A DNA stretch of 64,000 nucleotides from Stenotrophomonas sp. SY1 (GCF_021202945.1 NZ_JAJOYR010000002.1:546112-610111); one strand, 5' to 3'; numbered from the stretch's first letter, positions 18,909 through 28,592 are shown. Notes: generated from the letters alone by a model not told the origin. Program-made: numbers and translations.

Positions 18909-19106
18909 TCAATCTTCTTCGACGACCGAGGACGACTTGGTCGCGATCACCTTCTTGCCGCGGTAGAAACCGTCAGCGGTGATGTGGTGACGCAGATGCA
19001 CTTCACCGGTGGTCGGATCGGTGGACAGCTGCTTGGCGCTCAGGGCGTCGTGCGCACGGCGCTGGCCGCGGCGGGACGGGGTAACACGGGATTTCTGCAC
19101 AGCCAT
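18909..19106 (-). CDS. rpmF: 50S ribosomal protein L32
   Basis: 65 residues, opening [20 protein letters not shown], the L32 signature. The Cys zinc ligands seen in some L32 proteins are absent (the C-terminal half reads [14 protein letters not shown]). Sits between the DUF177 gene and fabH, a widely conserved order. Confidence 0.97.
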   Translation of the reverse strand: MAVQKSRVTPSRRGQRRAHDALSAKQLSTDPTTGEVHLRHHITADGFYRGKKVIATKSSSVVEED

Positions 19107-19212
19107 GGGATTGCTCCAAACTCGGTTCGTTTGCTTCGTCGTTTAATTGCACGGGACGCCAGCGTCCAGCACTACTCTCGCTTTCGCCGCGACCGCCGAC
19201 GATAACCGGCCG

Positions 19213-19722
19213 CTATTGTTTCTTCAGCGCCGCCAATGCCGCGAACGGATTGGCCTTGCTCTGTTCCTCTTCGGTCGCGGGCCAGTCACTTTCGACCGCC
19301 TCGCTTCCCGGTGCCAGCGCCACCACGGGCACCGCCAACACCAATTCGTCTTCGACCATTTCCAGCGGGTGCAGGTTGCCGTCTTCGGGCACCAGCAGCG
19401 CTTCGTAATCCGGCGGGAGCGCGGATTCCTCTTCCTCATCGCGGATCAAGCCCAGCCGCTGCTTGATCGACACCGGCAGCAGGAAACGCTGCATGCTGCG
19501 CTGACAGATCAGGGGCAGCGCGGTATCGATGGTCAGCTCGACATAGGCTACCTGCAACACCTCATCGCGACCAAATTCCAGCGCATAGCTGCACTGTCCT
19601 TCGGCATCGGCAACAAGGCCTTGCAGGCGGGTCAGTTCGGACAAGGGCACCTGGCCGTCGAAGCACCTGCGTGCTGCGACCATCCGCCAAGCATCCAGCA
19701 ATTCGGGCACGTTCGCGGACAT
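19213..19722 (-). CDS. DUF177/YceD family protein (23S rRNA accumulation)
   Basis: 169 residues. YceD proteins precede rpmF in most bacteria and have been linked to 23S rRNA level. The pattern of GLVADAEGQCSYALEF followed by strand-rich DEVLQVAYVELTIDTALPLICQRS, where the region lacks the usual CxxC pair, and an acidic middle (RDEEEE, VEDELVLAVPVVAL) agree with the family. The start at 19722 is chosen by family length. Confidence 0.88.
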   Translation of the reverse strand: MSANVPELLDAWRMVAARRCFDGQVPLSELTRLQGLVADAEGQCSYALEFGRDEVLQVAYVELTIDTALPLICQRSMQRFLLPVSIKQRLGLIRDEEEESALPPDYEALLVPEDGNLHPLEMVEDELVLAVPVVALAPGSEAVESDWPATEEEQSKANPFAALAALKKQ

Positions 19723-19838
19723 AAGCCGCAGAATGGTAGGCAGTCGCCCCGCCGCTGTCAAACCCGGAAGCGCCGAAACCGTTGCCGCCGCAGCCTGGCG
19801 ACAGCAGACTGCCAGCCCCAAGACGCCTATTTTCCCAC

Positions 19839-20411
19839 ATGACCGACCTGATCCTCGCCTCCACGTCACGTTACCGAGCCGAACTGCTGTCGCGCCTGCG
19901 GCTGCCGTTCAGCTCCATGGCCCCGCAGGTCGACGAAGTCCCGCTTCCCGGCGAAGCCCCGGATGCGTTGGCCCGGCGCCTGGCTGCCGCCAAGGCGCGG
20001 GCGGTGGCGCTGCTGCGACCCGGCAGCTGGGTGATCGGTTCGGACCAGGTGGCCGATCTGAATGGGGCCGCACTGGGCAAGCCCGGCAGCCATGAGGCCG
20101 CCTGCGCGCAGTTGGCGGCGATGTCCGGCCAGCAGGTGCGGTTCCATACCGCCATCTGCGTGAGCAACGGCAGCCAGCACCTGCACGCCTGCGATCTGAC
20201 CCGTGTTCAGTTCCGGGCGCTGACGAGCGGGGAAATCGCCCGTTACGTGGACGCCGAACAGCCGCTCGACTGTGCCGGCAGCTTCAAATGTGAAGGTCTG
20301 GGAATCAGCCTGTTCGAGGCCATCCACAACAGCGACCCTTCCGCACTGATCGGCCTGCCCCTGATCGCACTGAGCGGCCTGCTGCGCCAGGCCGGATACA
20401 CGCTGCCCTGA
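19839..20411 (+). CDS. Maf-family nucleotide pyrophosphatase (YceF-like)
   Basis: 190 residues. Maf proteins hydrolyse non-canonical nucleotides; the YceF branch prefers m7GTP. Starts MTDLILASTSRYRAELLSRL, the Maf signature with the phosphate-binding S-R-x-R, and has SDQVADLNG with the catalytic Asp, and CAGSFKCEGLG. Divergent from yceD-rpmF, as yceF is in E. coli, which supports the YceF assignment. Confidence 0.92.
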   Translation: MTDLILASTSRYRAELLSRLRLPFSSMAPQVDEVPLPGEAPDALARRLAAAKARAVALLRPGSWVIGSDQVADLNGAALGKPGSHEAACAQLAAMSGQQVRFHTAICVSNGSQHLHACDLTRVQFRALTSGEIARYVDAEQPLDCAGSFKCEGLGISLFEAIHNSDPSALIGLPLIALSGLLRQAGYTLP

Positions 20412-20435
20412 AAGCTGGCAGCCTGGCCGCGCACC

Positions 20436-22286
20436 TCAGCGCTCAACCTTGAATGGCTGCTCCAGCCACTGCTCGACGCTGCCGTCGGTGCCGTACAGGC
20501 GCAAGCCCAGCCAATGCCTGCCGGGCGCCAGCCCACTGACATCAAGCTCCGCGTCGAAGCCGACGTGCGGGTGTCGGGGATCATTGGTGCCCGGCCACGC
20601 GGGACGGATGTCGAACTCCCGGCCGTATCTGGCATCGCCCACGCTGCGCCCATCGACCAGCAACTCCACGCGCGACAGGCCCACGCCATCCTTGAATGCC
20701 CACCCCTGCACCTGCAGCGTGTCGGCAACCGTTGCACCAGCGGTGGGCGCATCCACCCAGGCCATCGCCGGGGTGACACAGGGGCCATCCTGCTTCTGCG
20801 CCGGCAGGCGGAACAACAGGAAGCGCCGAAAGCCGTGGTCCAGTGAAATCACCCGCGGCGGCGGCAGCGGCCCTACCTGTTCGCAGACCTGGTGGTAGTA
20901 CGTCAGCAGGTCGCGGTAACGCTGGTCATCCGGCGCCAGTGCCAGCAACTGCGGGCCGGTGCGGCTGCCATCGCTGATCAATCCCCACAGCGCCAGCTGC
21001 GCCGTACGGCCGTGGTGATCGTTGAGCTGATGCGGCAGCACTTTGATCGAAGGATCATCCAGGCGGAAGCCCAATTCCGAACCCACCTTGAAACTACCGG
21101 CCAGCACGGTGGTGTCGGCGGGCATGTCGGCCAGCTCTTCGCGCACGCCCTCGGCCAGCAGCTGCCAGCCGGCGAAATTGCGCGGGTAGTACTTGCTGCC
21201 GGCCAGCTGCTCGCGCAGCGACGGCATCGATATCGCCGTGTAGTAACCCAGCGCTGCGATCAGCCCGATCGCAGCGACCGCCCAGACACTGCGCCGCCAC
21301 AGCCGCGAGCCGCGATTGAGCAGCAACGGCACACCCAGCAGCAACGCCAGATAACCCGGCAGCGGCCAATGGAAGCTGAGCCGCTCCACGTCGGTAAGGA
21401 AGCCCAGCAGGAAAATCAGCACGGTCGAGGTGGTGCCGACCAGCGCGAAGTAACGCCACTGCACGTGGTGAAGCCCGCCCTGCGTCCTGACCAATCCACC
21501 ACGCGCCACCACTGCCATGGCAATGAACAGCAACGGGGTGACCATCAGCGGCTGGATGACCAGGAACAACCAGCCCTCCCAATGGAACGCCCATGGATGG
21601 CGATCAACAACCTGGAACTTCAACCCGGCATCCTGGTTGTCCAGGTTCCACACCAGCAGCGGCAACCAGGCCACGATGCCAACGGCCAATGCAATCCACA
21701 CGCGGGGATCGCGCAGCACGCGGCGGCCTTCGGCCAGCAGCATCAAGGCAATGAAACCCACCACGATCACGCCGATGAAGCGGTAGTGGCTCAATGCACC
21801 GACCAGCAGTCCCAGCGCCAGCATCAGCGCGCCACCGGCATCGACATTGCGCAGCAGCCGCGCACCGGCCCCCAGACACAGCACCGCGGCAAAGGCCATG
21901 GGCACATCCGGCACCGCCAGGATTCCCAGCGTGGCCGACAGCGGCATCAACAACGCCAATGAACCAGCCTGCCAACCTACGCGCCCGCCGAACCAGCGCC
22001 TGGCGATGCTGGCCACCATCCACGGCAACATTGCGCCGAGCAGCAGGAACGGCAGGCGCACGCCAAGCCGATGATCACCGGCGACTTCCACGCCCAGCCG
22101 CGTCAGCCAGGCAGTCAGCCCGGGCAGGTCGGAGTACGCCGCGGCCAGGTGCTGGCCTTCCTGCCAATAGAACGTCTCATCCACGAACAGCGGAAGCTGC
22201 GCGGCAATCAGAACCTTGACGGTGGTAACCAGCGCCCACAGCACAAGGAACGTAAGGTATGCGCGTTGCTCACCCCTGATTGCCAC
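20436..22286 (-). CDS. Glycosyltransferase family 39-like membrane protein
   Basis: 616 residues with about ten or more membrane segments in the first 400 residues, then a soluble C-terminal part of about 200 residues. The first periplasmic loop has LFVDETFYWQEGQHL and SDLPGLTAWLTRLG, the acidic-residue pattern of the dolichyl-phosphate mannosyltransferase/ArnT superfamily, which move sugars from a lipid carrier in the periplasm. Donor and acceptor unknown. Divergent, 36 bp, from the moxR operon; convergent with maf. Confidence 0.8.
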   Translation of the reverse strand: MAIRGEQRAYLTFLVLWALVTTVKVLIAAQLPLFVDETFYWQEGQHLAAAYSDLPGLTAWLTRLGVEVAGDHRLGVRLPFLLLGAMLPWMVASIARRWFGGRVGWQAGSLALLMPLSATLGILAVPDVPMAFAAVLCLGAGARLLRNVDAGGALMLALGLLVGALSHYRFIGVIVVGFIALMLLAEGRRVLRDPRVWIALAVGIVAWLPLLVWNLDNQDAGLKFQVVDRHPWAFHWEGWLFLVIQPLMVTPLLFIAMAVVARGGLVRTQGGLHHVQWRYFALVGTTSTVLIFLLGFLTDVERLSFHWPLPGYLALLLGVPLLLNRGSRLWRRSVWAVAAIGLIAALGYYTAISMPSLREQLAGSKYYPRNFAGWQLLAEGVREELADMPADTTVLAGSFKVGSELGFRLDDPSIKVLPHQLNDHHGRTAQLALWGLISDGSRTGPQLLALAPDDQRYRDLLTYYHQVCEQVGPLPPPRVISLDHGFRRFLLFRLPAQKQDGPCVTPAMAWVDAPTAGATVADTLQVQGWAFKDGVGLSRVELLVDGRSVGDARYGREFDIRPAWPGTNDPRHPHVGFDAELDVSGLAPGRHWLGLRLYGTDGSVEQWLEQPFKVER

Positions 22287-22322
22287 TTACACTCCCCCAA
22301 CCTTTGGAATTACGAGACGACC

Positions 22323-23270
22323 ATGACTGTGGCGCTGCCCGGAATGCTAACCGATGTCACGTTGCAATCCCTGCACACGGCACAGAACCAGGTCAATTCA
22401 CTGCTGCTTGGCAAAGCCCATGAGGTGCGCCTGGCGTTTGTCGCCCTGCTGTCCGGTGGGCATCTGCTGATCGAGGATCTGCCTGGGCTCGGCAAGACCA
22501 CGCTGGCCCATGCAATGGCCTCCAGCCTGGGCCTGCAGTTCCAGCGCGTGCAGTTCACCTCGGACCTGCTGCCGGCCGACGTGCTTGGCATTTCGGTCTA
22601 CGAAGCCCACAGCCGCAGTTTCCAGTTCCATCCCGGCCCGGTGTTCTGCAACGTGCTGCTGGCCGACGAGATCAACCGCGCGCCGCCGCGCACGCAGAGC
22701 GCGCTGCTCGAAGCGATGGCCGAGCAGCAGGTGACGCTCGACGGCGTAACCCATGCGCTGCCGGATCCGTTCTTCGTGATCGCCACGCAGAATCCGGTCG
22801 ACATGTCCGGTACGTTTCCGCTGCCTGATTCGCAACTGGATCGCTTTCTGCTGCGGCTCACCCTGGGTTATCCCAACGCCGACGCCGAGCGCGAACTGCT
22901 GGCCGGGCGCAGCCGTCGTGAACTGATCGCCCGCACCACGCCCAGCCTGTCCGATCAGGAAATCCTGGCGCTGCGCGAGGCTGTCGAGCAGATCCACGCC
23001 AGCGATGCACTGATCGACTACGTGCAGGCATTGGTCACCCGCAGCCGCCAGCACCCCGGAATCAAGGTCGGCTTGTCTCCACGTGCCGGCATCGCCCTGC
23101 TGCGCGCGGCCAAGGCACATGCACTGCTGCTGGGCCGCGGCCATGTCGTGCCCGAGGACGTGCAGGCATTGTTCATTGCAGTGGCCGGTCATCGCCTGGT
23201 TGCCGAGGCCGAATCCTCGTCCGGGCCGACGCTGGCGCGCGCGATCCTGCACAGCGTCCGGGTGGACTGA
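22323..23270 (+). CDS. MoxR-family AAA+ ATPase
   Basis: 315 residues. MoxR ATPases act as chaperones for metal or complex assembly, usually with a DUF58 partner. Walker A LPGLGKTTLAHA near 48-59, Walker B LLADEINRAPPRTQSALLEAM, sensor 1 FVIATQNPVDMSGTFPLPDSQ and the arginine region QLDRFLLRL. Start MTVALPG is preferred although the frame is open to 22071. First gene of a tightly packed four-gene operon. Confidence 0.92.
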   Translation: MTVALPGMLTDVTLQSLHTAQNQVNSLLLGKAHEVRLAFVALLSGGHLLIEDLPGLGKTTLAHAMASSLGLQFQRVQFTSDLLPADVLGISVYEAHSRSFQFHPGPVFCNVLLADEINRAPPRTQSALLEAMAEQQVTLDGVTHALPDPFFVIATQNPVDMSGTFPLPDSQLDRFLLRLTLGYPNADAERELLAGRSRRELIARTTPSLSDQEILALREAVEQIHASDALIDYVQALVTRSRQHPGIKVGLSPRAGIALLRAAKAHALLLGRGHVVPEDVQALFIAVAGHRLVAEAESSSGPTLARAILHSVRVD

Positions 23271-23271
23271 G

Positions 23272-24228
23272 TTGCTCGGACAATTGCGGCAACGCGCGTC
23301 TGCACTGCAATGGCTGGCCCGGCCACGCCAGCCCGAAGCGCTGCCTGCCGTGCTGGATCGCCAGCGCATCTACGTGCTGCCCACCGGCTTCGGGCTGTTC
23401 CTTGGCGCATTGCTGGCGACGATGCTGCTGGGCGCGCTGAACTACAACAACAATCCGGCACTGCTGCTTGCGCTCGCACTGGCGGCCACTGCGTTGACCA
23501 GTGCACTGCATGCGCATCTGCAGCTGTCCGGCCTGCGCCTGGAAGCCCTTTCGGCCGAACCGGTGGCCGCCGGCTCGCCCATCCAGCTGCGACTGGCGCT
23601 GGCACGCACCGACACCCGCAACCGCCGTGCGCTTCAACTCAACCACGATGCTGCGCAGGCAAGTACCGACCTGCAACACGGCAATCAGGTCGAAGTGGAT
23701 CTGTGGCTGCCCACCAGCACGCGCGGCTGGATGGACCTTTCGCGCATCCGCATCTCCACCAGCCAACCCTTGGGGCTGGTACGTGCATGGAGCTGGTTCT
23801 GGCCGGACACACCGATACTGGTCTACCCCGCCCCGGAAACCAACGCTCCGCCACTGCCGGACAGCGACACCCATTCCAACCACACCCGCATCCACCCGCA
23901 GGGCGATGAACTGCAACAACTGCGTCCCTATCGAGCCGGCGACGCACTGCGCACCGTGGCCTGGAAGCATTCGGCGCGGCGCGACGGCCTGCTGGTGCGC
24001 GAGTACGAACGGCCAAGCGGCGCCGAACTGGTGCTGGACTGGCAGGAACTGCGCGCGCTTCCCCACGAACGCCGCATCGCCCGCTTGGCGCACTGGGTGA
24101 ACGAGGCCGAGCGCGAAGGACGTCGCTATCAGCTGCGCCTGCCCGGCGCTCCACCGCTGGGCCCGGCCAATGGCGACTCGCATCGCCACCTGTGCCTGCG
24201 CGCGCTTGCCTTGTTGCCACCCGCATGA
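23272..24228 (+). CDS. DUF58 membrane protein, MoxR partner
   Basis: 318 residues from a TTG start one base after the moxR stop codon. Two hydrophobic segments near 38-58 and 62-80, then a strand-rich region and the DUF58 core with LRPYRAGDALRTVAWKHSA and GLLVREYERP. DUF58 proteins accompany MoxR ATPases; role unknown. No ATG lies near the N terminus in frame that keeps both membrane segments, so the TTG is the best start. Overlaps the next gene by ATGA. Confidence 0.85.
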   Translation: MLGQLRQRASALQWLARPRQPEALPAVLDRQRIYVLPTGFGLFLGALLATMLLGALNYNNNPALLLALALAATALTSALHAHLQLSGLRLEALSAEPVAAGSPIQLRLALARTDTRNRRALQLNHDAAQASTDLQHGNQVEVDLWLPTSTRGWMDLSRIRISTSQPLGLVRAWSWFWPDTPILVYPAPETNAPPLPDSDTHSNHTRIHPQGDELQQLRPYRAGDALRTVAWKHSARRDGLLVREYERPSGAELVLDWQELRALPHERRIARLAHWVNEAEREGRRYQLRLPGAPPLGPANGDSHRHLCLRALALLPPA

Positions 24229-26180
24229 GCCGCCTGCCACAACCACAGCCCAGCGCTGGCACGCGTGCGTGGGTACTGCTGACCACGGCACTGTCGTTGC
24301 TGCCGCTGCTGCTGCAGCTGCCCGGCGTGCTGGCGGGCGTATTCGCCGCCGTCGCACTGGCAGTAGCCGGGCTGTCCTGGCGGGGCACGCTGGCCTTGCC
24401 GCTGCGGCTGCTGTTGATCGTCGGCATGCTGCTGGCCATCTACTGGCAAATGGGGGCGCATCCGGGCCGCGATACCGGCTGTGCATTGCTGGCCGCAATG
24501 CTGGCGATCAAATCCAGCGAGCTGCGCAGCCTGCGCGATGCGCGCAGCCTGCTCGGTTTTGCCCTGTTCGCGCCGTTCGCCGCGTTTCTGCTCGATCAGG
24601 GGCCACTCACTCTGGTGCTGGCCGCCATCGCGGTGATCTGCGCGCTGCTGGCGTTGCAGCGCTTGGCCGACGAGGAAGCCGGCAGCGCGCCCCTGCCCGC
24701 AGCGGCGCAACTGCGCACGGTCGGCCGGCTGATGCTGCTGGCCTTGCCACTGGCACTGTCCGCGTTCTGGCTGGTGCCGCGCCTGGGCAGCCCGCTATGG
24801 GGCCTGCCCGAGCGCACGGTCGCCCGCCCCGGGCTGTCGGACAGCATGCAACCGGGCGAATGGATCGACCTGATGGCCGATGACAGCCCGGCATTGCGGG
24901 TGCAGTTCTTCGGCCCGACACCTGCTCCCGAGCAGCGCTACTGGCGCGGCCCGGTACTGACCCGCTTCGACGGGCGCAGCTGGACCCGCCTGGACAGCCA
25001 GCGCCGCACCGCGCCGGCCGCGCTGAGCAACCGCACCCAGGGCTGGGATTACCAGATCGAGTACGAGCCCACCGACGACCGCCAACTGGTCGCACTGGAT
25101 CTGCCGCTGGCCGCGCCGGCACAGGCGCATCTGGACGCGGATTACAGCCTGTCCAGCGCGCAACCGTTGACCGCATTGAGCCGATGGCGGATGCAGTCCG
25201 CCCCGCAGCCGGCCTTCCAGGCACAACTGCCGGATCATTTGCGGCAGCTGGCCCTGCAACTGCCCACCGGCTTCAACCCGCGCACGCGCGCACTGGCCCA
25301 GCAATGGCGTGCACAGGCCGGTCATGACGACGACGCCATCGTGCGCCGCAGTCTGGACTGGATACACAAGGAGTTCGCCTACACCCTGTCCACGCCGCTG
25401 GCTGGCCGCCACAGCGCGGACGAGTTCCTGTTCGAGCAGAAGGCCGGCTTCTGCGAACACTTCAGCTCGGCGTTCGTGGTGCTGATGCGCGGCGCCGGCA
25501 TCCCGGCGCGCGTGGTCACCGGATACGCTGGCGGTACCCGCAACCGGTTCGGCGATTACTGGGTCGTGCGCAAGATGGACGCCCATGCCTGGGCCGAAGT
25601 CTGGCTGTCCGGCCGTGGATGGGTACGGGTGGACCCCACCGCTGCGGTCGCGCCTGAACGCATCTACGACACGCTGGAGGACCGCCTCGGCCAGGGCAAC
25701 GCCGCCGGCCTGGATCTGGCTGGCCGCTGGGACAGCCTCAGGCAGTTCGGCGACTGGATGCGGCGCGGCTGGAACACCGCCTTCCTGTCCTTCGACGCCA
25801 ACCGCCAGCAGCGTTTGCTGCGCCCGTTCGGCATCGACCGACTCGAGCCTTGGCAGTTGGTCGCACTGTTCGGTGGTTTCGCCGCGCTCGCCGTGGGCGC
25901 GATGGCGCTGCTGCTCGCACGAGGCGAGCGCCAGCGCGATCCATTGCTGCGCGCCTGGCAACGGCTGGGCCATCGCTACGCACGCCTTGGCCTGGGCCGA
26001 GAGCCGCACGAACCGGCAATCGAATGGGCCCGGCGCGTGGAACTTATCCATCCCGGCAATGGTCTGCTGGCACTCAGCCAGCGTTTCGCCGATGCGAGAT
26101 ACGCTGGCGCCAAGTCCGACACCGTTTCATTATTGGCCGACCTGCACAGGCATCGCCCGAATTCCGGAGCACGAACATGA
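24225..26180 (+). CDS. TgpA-like transglutaminase membrane protein (DUF3488)
   Basis: 651 residues. N-terminal membrane domain with about six segments, a periplasmic transglutaminase-like domain, and one further membrane segment near 550-568. The catalytic triad is visible: Cys about 410 in KAGFCEHFSSAF, His about 453 in KMDAHAWAEVW, Asp about 470 in WVRVDPTAA. In Pseudomonas aeruginosa the homologue TgpA is essential and sits in a MoxR-DUF58 operon like this one. Start overlaps the DUF58 stop codon. Confidence 0.92.
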   Translation: MSRLPQPQPSAGTRAWVLLTTALSLLPLLLQLPGVLAGVFAAVALAVAGLSWRGTLALPLRLLLIVGMLLAIYWQMGAHPGRDTGCALLAAMLAIKSSELRSLRDARSLLGFALFAPFAAFLLDQGPLTLVLAAIAVICALLALQRLADEEAGSAPLPAAAQLRTVGRLMLLALPLALSAFWLVPRLGSPLWGLPERTVARPGLSDSMQPGEWIDLMADDSPALRVQFFGPTPAPEQRYWRGPVLTRFDGRSWTRLDSQRRTAPAALSNRTQGWDYQIEYEPTDDRQLVALDLPLAAPAQAHLDADYSLSSAQPLTALSRWRMQSAPQPAFQAQLPDHLRQLALQLPTGFNPRTRALAQQWRAQAGHDDDAIVRRSLDWIHKEFAYTLSTPLAGRHSADEFLFEQKAGFCEHFSSAFVVLMRGAGIPARVVTGYAGGTRNRFGDYWVVRKMDAHAWAEVWLSGRGWVRVDPTAAVAPERIYDTLEDRLGQGNAAGLDLAGRWDSLRQFGDWMRRGWNTAFLSFDANRQQRLLRPFGIDRLEPWQLVALFGGFAALAVGAMALLLARGERQRDPLLRAWQRLGHRYARLGLGREPHEPAIEWARRVELIHPGNGLLALSQRFADARYAGAKSDTVSLLADLHRHRPNSGART

Positions 26181-26710
26181 AGACCCGCATCCTCATCACC
26201 CTTGCTGCCAGCCTGACGCTGGCCGCCTGTGCCACCGCACCCAAACCGCTGCAGGGGCAGTTCAGCACCATTTCCCCGCGCGACTCGGTTGCCCAGAAGC
26301 AGACCGGCACGCCGGTGCGCTGGGGTGGCCGCATCATCGAAACCCTGCCTGGCCAGGGTGAAACCTGCTTCCAGATGATCGCCCGCCCACTCAACGGCAG
26401 CGGTCGCCCGAGCAGCACCTCCTCCGATGCCAGCGACGGCCGCTTCATCGCCTGCCGCTCCGGCTTCTACGACCCGGCGGTGTTCGAGCCGGGCCGCGAC
26501 GTGACCTTCATCGGCCGCATCGATGGCTACCAGACCACCAAGATCGGCGAGTACGACTATCCGCTGCCGAAGATCGCCGCCGACGTGGTTTACCTGTGGC
26601 CGGTGGTGCGTGAAGTGGACGTGGTGCCGGCCTATCCCTACGGCCCGTGGGGGCCGGCCTGGGGCCCCGGCCCGGGTTGGGGTTGGGGCTGGCGCAGCGG
26701 CTGGTGGTAA
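26177..26710 (+). CDS. Slp-family outer membrane lipoprotein
   Basis: 177 residues. Signal peptide with lipobox LTLAAC, lipidated Cys18. The Slp fold is indicated by RWGGRIIETLPGQGETCFQM and PGRDVTFIGRIDGY, with a C-terminal tail rich in Trp, Gly and Pro (GPWGPAWGPGPGWGWGW). Slp proteins are outer membrane lipoproteins induced by starvation or stress in E. coli. Its ATG overlaps the TgpA stop codon (26177-26180), so it belongs to the moxR operon. Confidence 0.88.
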   Translation: MKTRILITLAASLTLAACATAPKPLQGQFSTISPRDSVAQKQTGTPVRWGGRIIETLPGQGETCFQMIARPLNGSGRPSSTSSDASDGRFIACRSGFYDPAVFEPGRDVTFIGRIDGYQTTKIGEYDYPLPKIAADVVYLWPVVREVDVVPAYPYGPWGPAWGPGPGWGWGWRSGWW

Positions 26711-26727
26711 GCACCACGCTGCAATGA

Positions 26728-26760
26728 ACGAAACGCCGCCTCCGGGCGGCGTTTTCGTTT
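26728..26760 (+). terminator. Terminator of the moxR-slp operon
   Basis: Hairpin acgccgcc-tccg-ggcggcgt followed by tttcgttt, 20 bp after the slp stop codon; A-rich on the other side, so it may serve the facing gene too. Confidence 0.85.
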
Positions 26761-26805
26761 GTCGGAAATGGCGCTTCCGCGTCGGTGACCACCGGCAACC
26801 GGCGC

Positions 26806-28107
26806 TCAGTCCGGTCGCGTGATTGTCCAGTCACCCGCGCGCTCGCCGGGCGACAGTGTCCAACCCGGCTTCAGGCGCAGGCTCCAACCGCTCCCCTTCA
26901 CCTCTTCGCCGGCCACCGCTGTACCCGCATAAGCAACAGACAACCGTGACCAGTCGGTGGAAAGCACCCCTTCGCTCGCCACCTCCAGCACACCCCACTG
27001 CGCTGCGGCACGGATGGTGCCGTAGACCGCGCCCGCCGGCGGCAGCGGCGTCACCCGACTGGGGTCGAAAGTGAAACTGGCGCCGTTGACGGGCGCGATG
27101 AGCACCGGACCGTCGATCAGCCGTGCACGCAATCCGGCAACCACTTCGGCCTGCTTGATGGTGCGTGCCGATTCCTGCGCCTGGATCTCGACAAGTCCGT
27201 AGTGCGGCGCGCGTTCGTTGAACACCGCATCGTCGGCAGGGATATCCAGCTTCAGTGCAGCCGCCAGTTGTTCCGGCAATCCATCGCGCCGGTTCCAGCT
27301 CCCGCGCCAACCCGGAGCCGCGCGGTCCAGCAGCACGCCATAGGCCGGTCCGGTGTAATACGCGAAGGAACGGGCGTAGGCCTTCACCGTATCGCCCTTG
27401 AGCAGGTGCTCTGCAAGATGCGCAGACATCGCCGCATCCTGCGACAGGATGCGGCCGGTGTACTCGGCAATTCCCTCGTGCCGCTCCATCGCATCTTCTG
27501 CTTCCCGTGCTTCCGGGAAACGTGCCTGCCGCCACGCACGGAAGGTCAACGCATCCAGCGTGGCCTGGCGCTGCGCTAGCGGCGTTGTCGCGGTGATGGC
27601 AGCACGCAGGGCACGCAGTTCCAGCCGCAGTGACAATCGCCCCTGCTCGGTCTCGAGCTGCGTCTGGTCGGCGTTGGTCGCGGCAAGGCCGACCTGCCCC
27701 TGGATGCGATGCCAGGCTTCATGCATGAGCAGGATGGAAAGCGCCGGCTCCTTGTCGGGCAACGGCAGCATCAGCATCGTCCAGCTGCGGCCGTTCCATT
27801 TCACCGACGTGTTCGCAACCGGAACGGCGTCAGGCAGACGCCCCCGGAAAACCGCGCCATCGCGCTCAAGCGCGGTTTCCCCACCGTCGATGTTGGCGAC
27901 GAACTGCCGCGTCGCCGGGTCTGCCAGGAGCATGGGGCCGCACAGGCTCACACCCCAGGTCGTTCCACCATCGGCCTCGCACAATGCCTGCATGCGCTGG
28001 AACACGGTCATGGCGGCCGAAGAATCCAATGCGGCCTGCGCCGATGCGCCGGCCGAAGTGGACATCAACAGCGTCAGGCAGATACGCCTGAAGATGCTTC
28101 GCGACAT
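26806..28107 (-). CDS. Exported HExxH protein, putative zinc metalloprotease
   Basis: 433 residues with a signal peptide (cleavage near ASAQAA, 21-26). I do not know the family. Residues 129-133 read HEAWH inside SILLMHEAWHRIQGQVGL, a gluzincin-like HExxH helix, and about 75 residues on the segment AMERHEGIAEYTG could give the third metal ligand. The C-terminal third is strand-rich. If active it would be a periplasmic or secreted peptidase. It stands alone, convergent with the moxR operon. Confidence 0.65.
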   Translation of the reverse strand: MSRSIFRRICLTLLMSTSAGASAQAALDSSAAMTVFQRMQALCEADGGTTWGVSLCGPMLLADPATRQFVANIDGGETALERDGAVFRGRLPDAVPVANTSVKWNGRSWTMLMLPLPDKEPALSILLMHEAWHRIQGQVGLAATNADQTQLETEQGRLSLRLELRALRAAITATTPLAQRQATLDALTFRAWRQARFPEAREAEDAMERHEGIAEYTGRILSQDAAMSAHLAEHLLKGDTVKAYARSFAYYTGPAYGVLLDRAAPGWRGSWNRRDGLPEQLAAALKLDIPADDAVFNERAPHYGLVEIQAQESARTIKQAEVVAGLRARLIDGPVLIAPVNGASFTFDPSRVTPLPPAGAVYGTIRAAAQWGVLEVASEGVLSTDWSRLSVAYAGTAVAGEEVKGSGWSLRLKPGWTLSPGERAGDWTITRPD

Positions 28108-28191
28108 CGAAAATCCCCCTTCAAGGCGGAACCCCGGTTCCGCACTTGATTCCCACGGTCAACGAACGCCCCTATCCACGGCACTGGACCT

Positions 28192-28542
28192 TCAGGCCGC
28201 GCCGAAACGCCCCAGCGGCGCGCCGGCCAACAGGTGCATGTGGATGTGGAACACCGTCTGCCCGGCATCCTCGCGGCAGTTCATGACAATGCGGTAGCCG
28301 TTCTGCGCGAAGCCTTCGCGGCGCGCGTACTCGGCCGCAGCCAAGGCCAGCTTGCCGATCAGGTGCGCCTGCGCCGGTTGCAGGTCGTCCAGGGTCGGGA
28401 TGACGTCGTTCTTCGGAATGAAAAGGACATGTACCGGCGCCTGCGGTGCGATGTCCTGGAAACCCAGCACATCCTCGTCTTCGTAGACGATGTTGGCGGG
28501 AATCTCGCGGCGGATGATCTTGCCGAAAATCGTGTCGGTCAT
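28192..28542 (-). CDS. HIT-family nucleotide hydrolase (HinT-like)
   Basis: 116 residues. HIT proteins of the HinT type hydrolyse purine nucleoside phosphoramidates. Starts MTDTIFGKIIRREIPANIVY, a HinT signature, and ends with the histidine triad in TVFHIHMHLLAG. The start at 28542 is preferred to one four codons upstream by family alignment. Follows recR by 50 bp on the same strand. Confidence 0.93.
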   Translation of the reverse strand: MTDTIFGKIIRREIPANIVYEDEDVLGFQDIAPQAPVHVLFIPKNDVIPTLDDLQPAQAHLIGKLALAAAEYARREGFAQNGYRIVMNCREDAGQTVFHIHMHLLAGAPLGRFGAA

Positions 28543-28592
28543 GCGACGGCTCACTGGCGGAAACGGCCTACAGCTTACCGCCCCTGCATCGG

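Noticed and set aside
26806-28107. Toxin or effector linked to the type VI genes
   Set aside because: Has a Sec signal peptide, lies 25 kb away and has no immunity-like neighbour.
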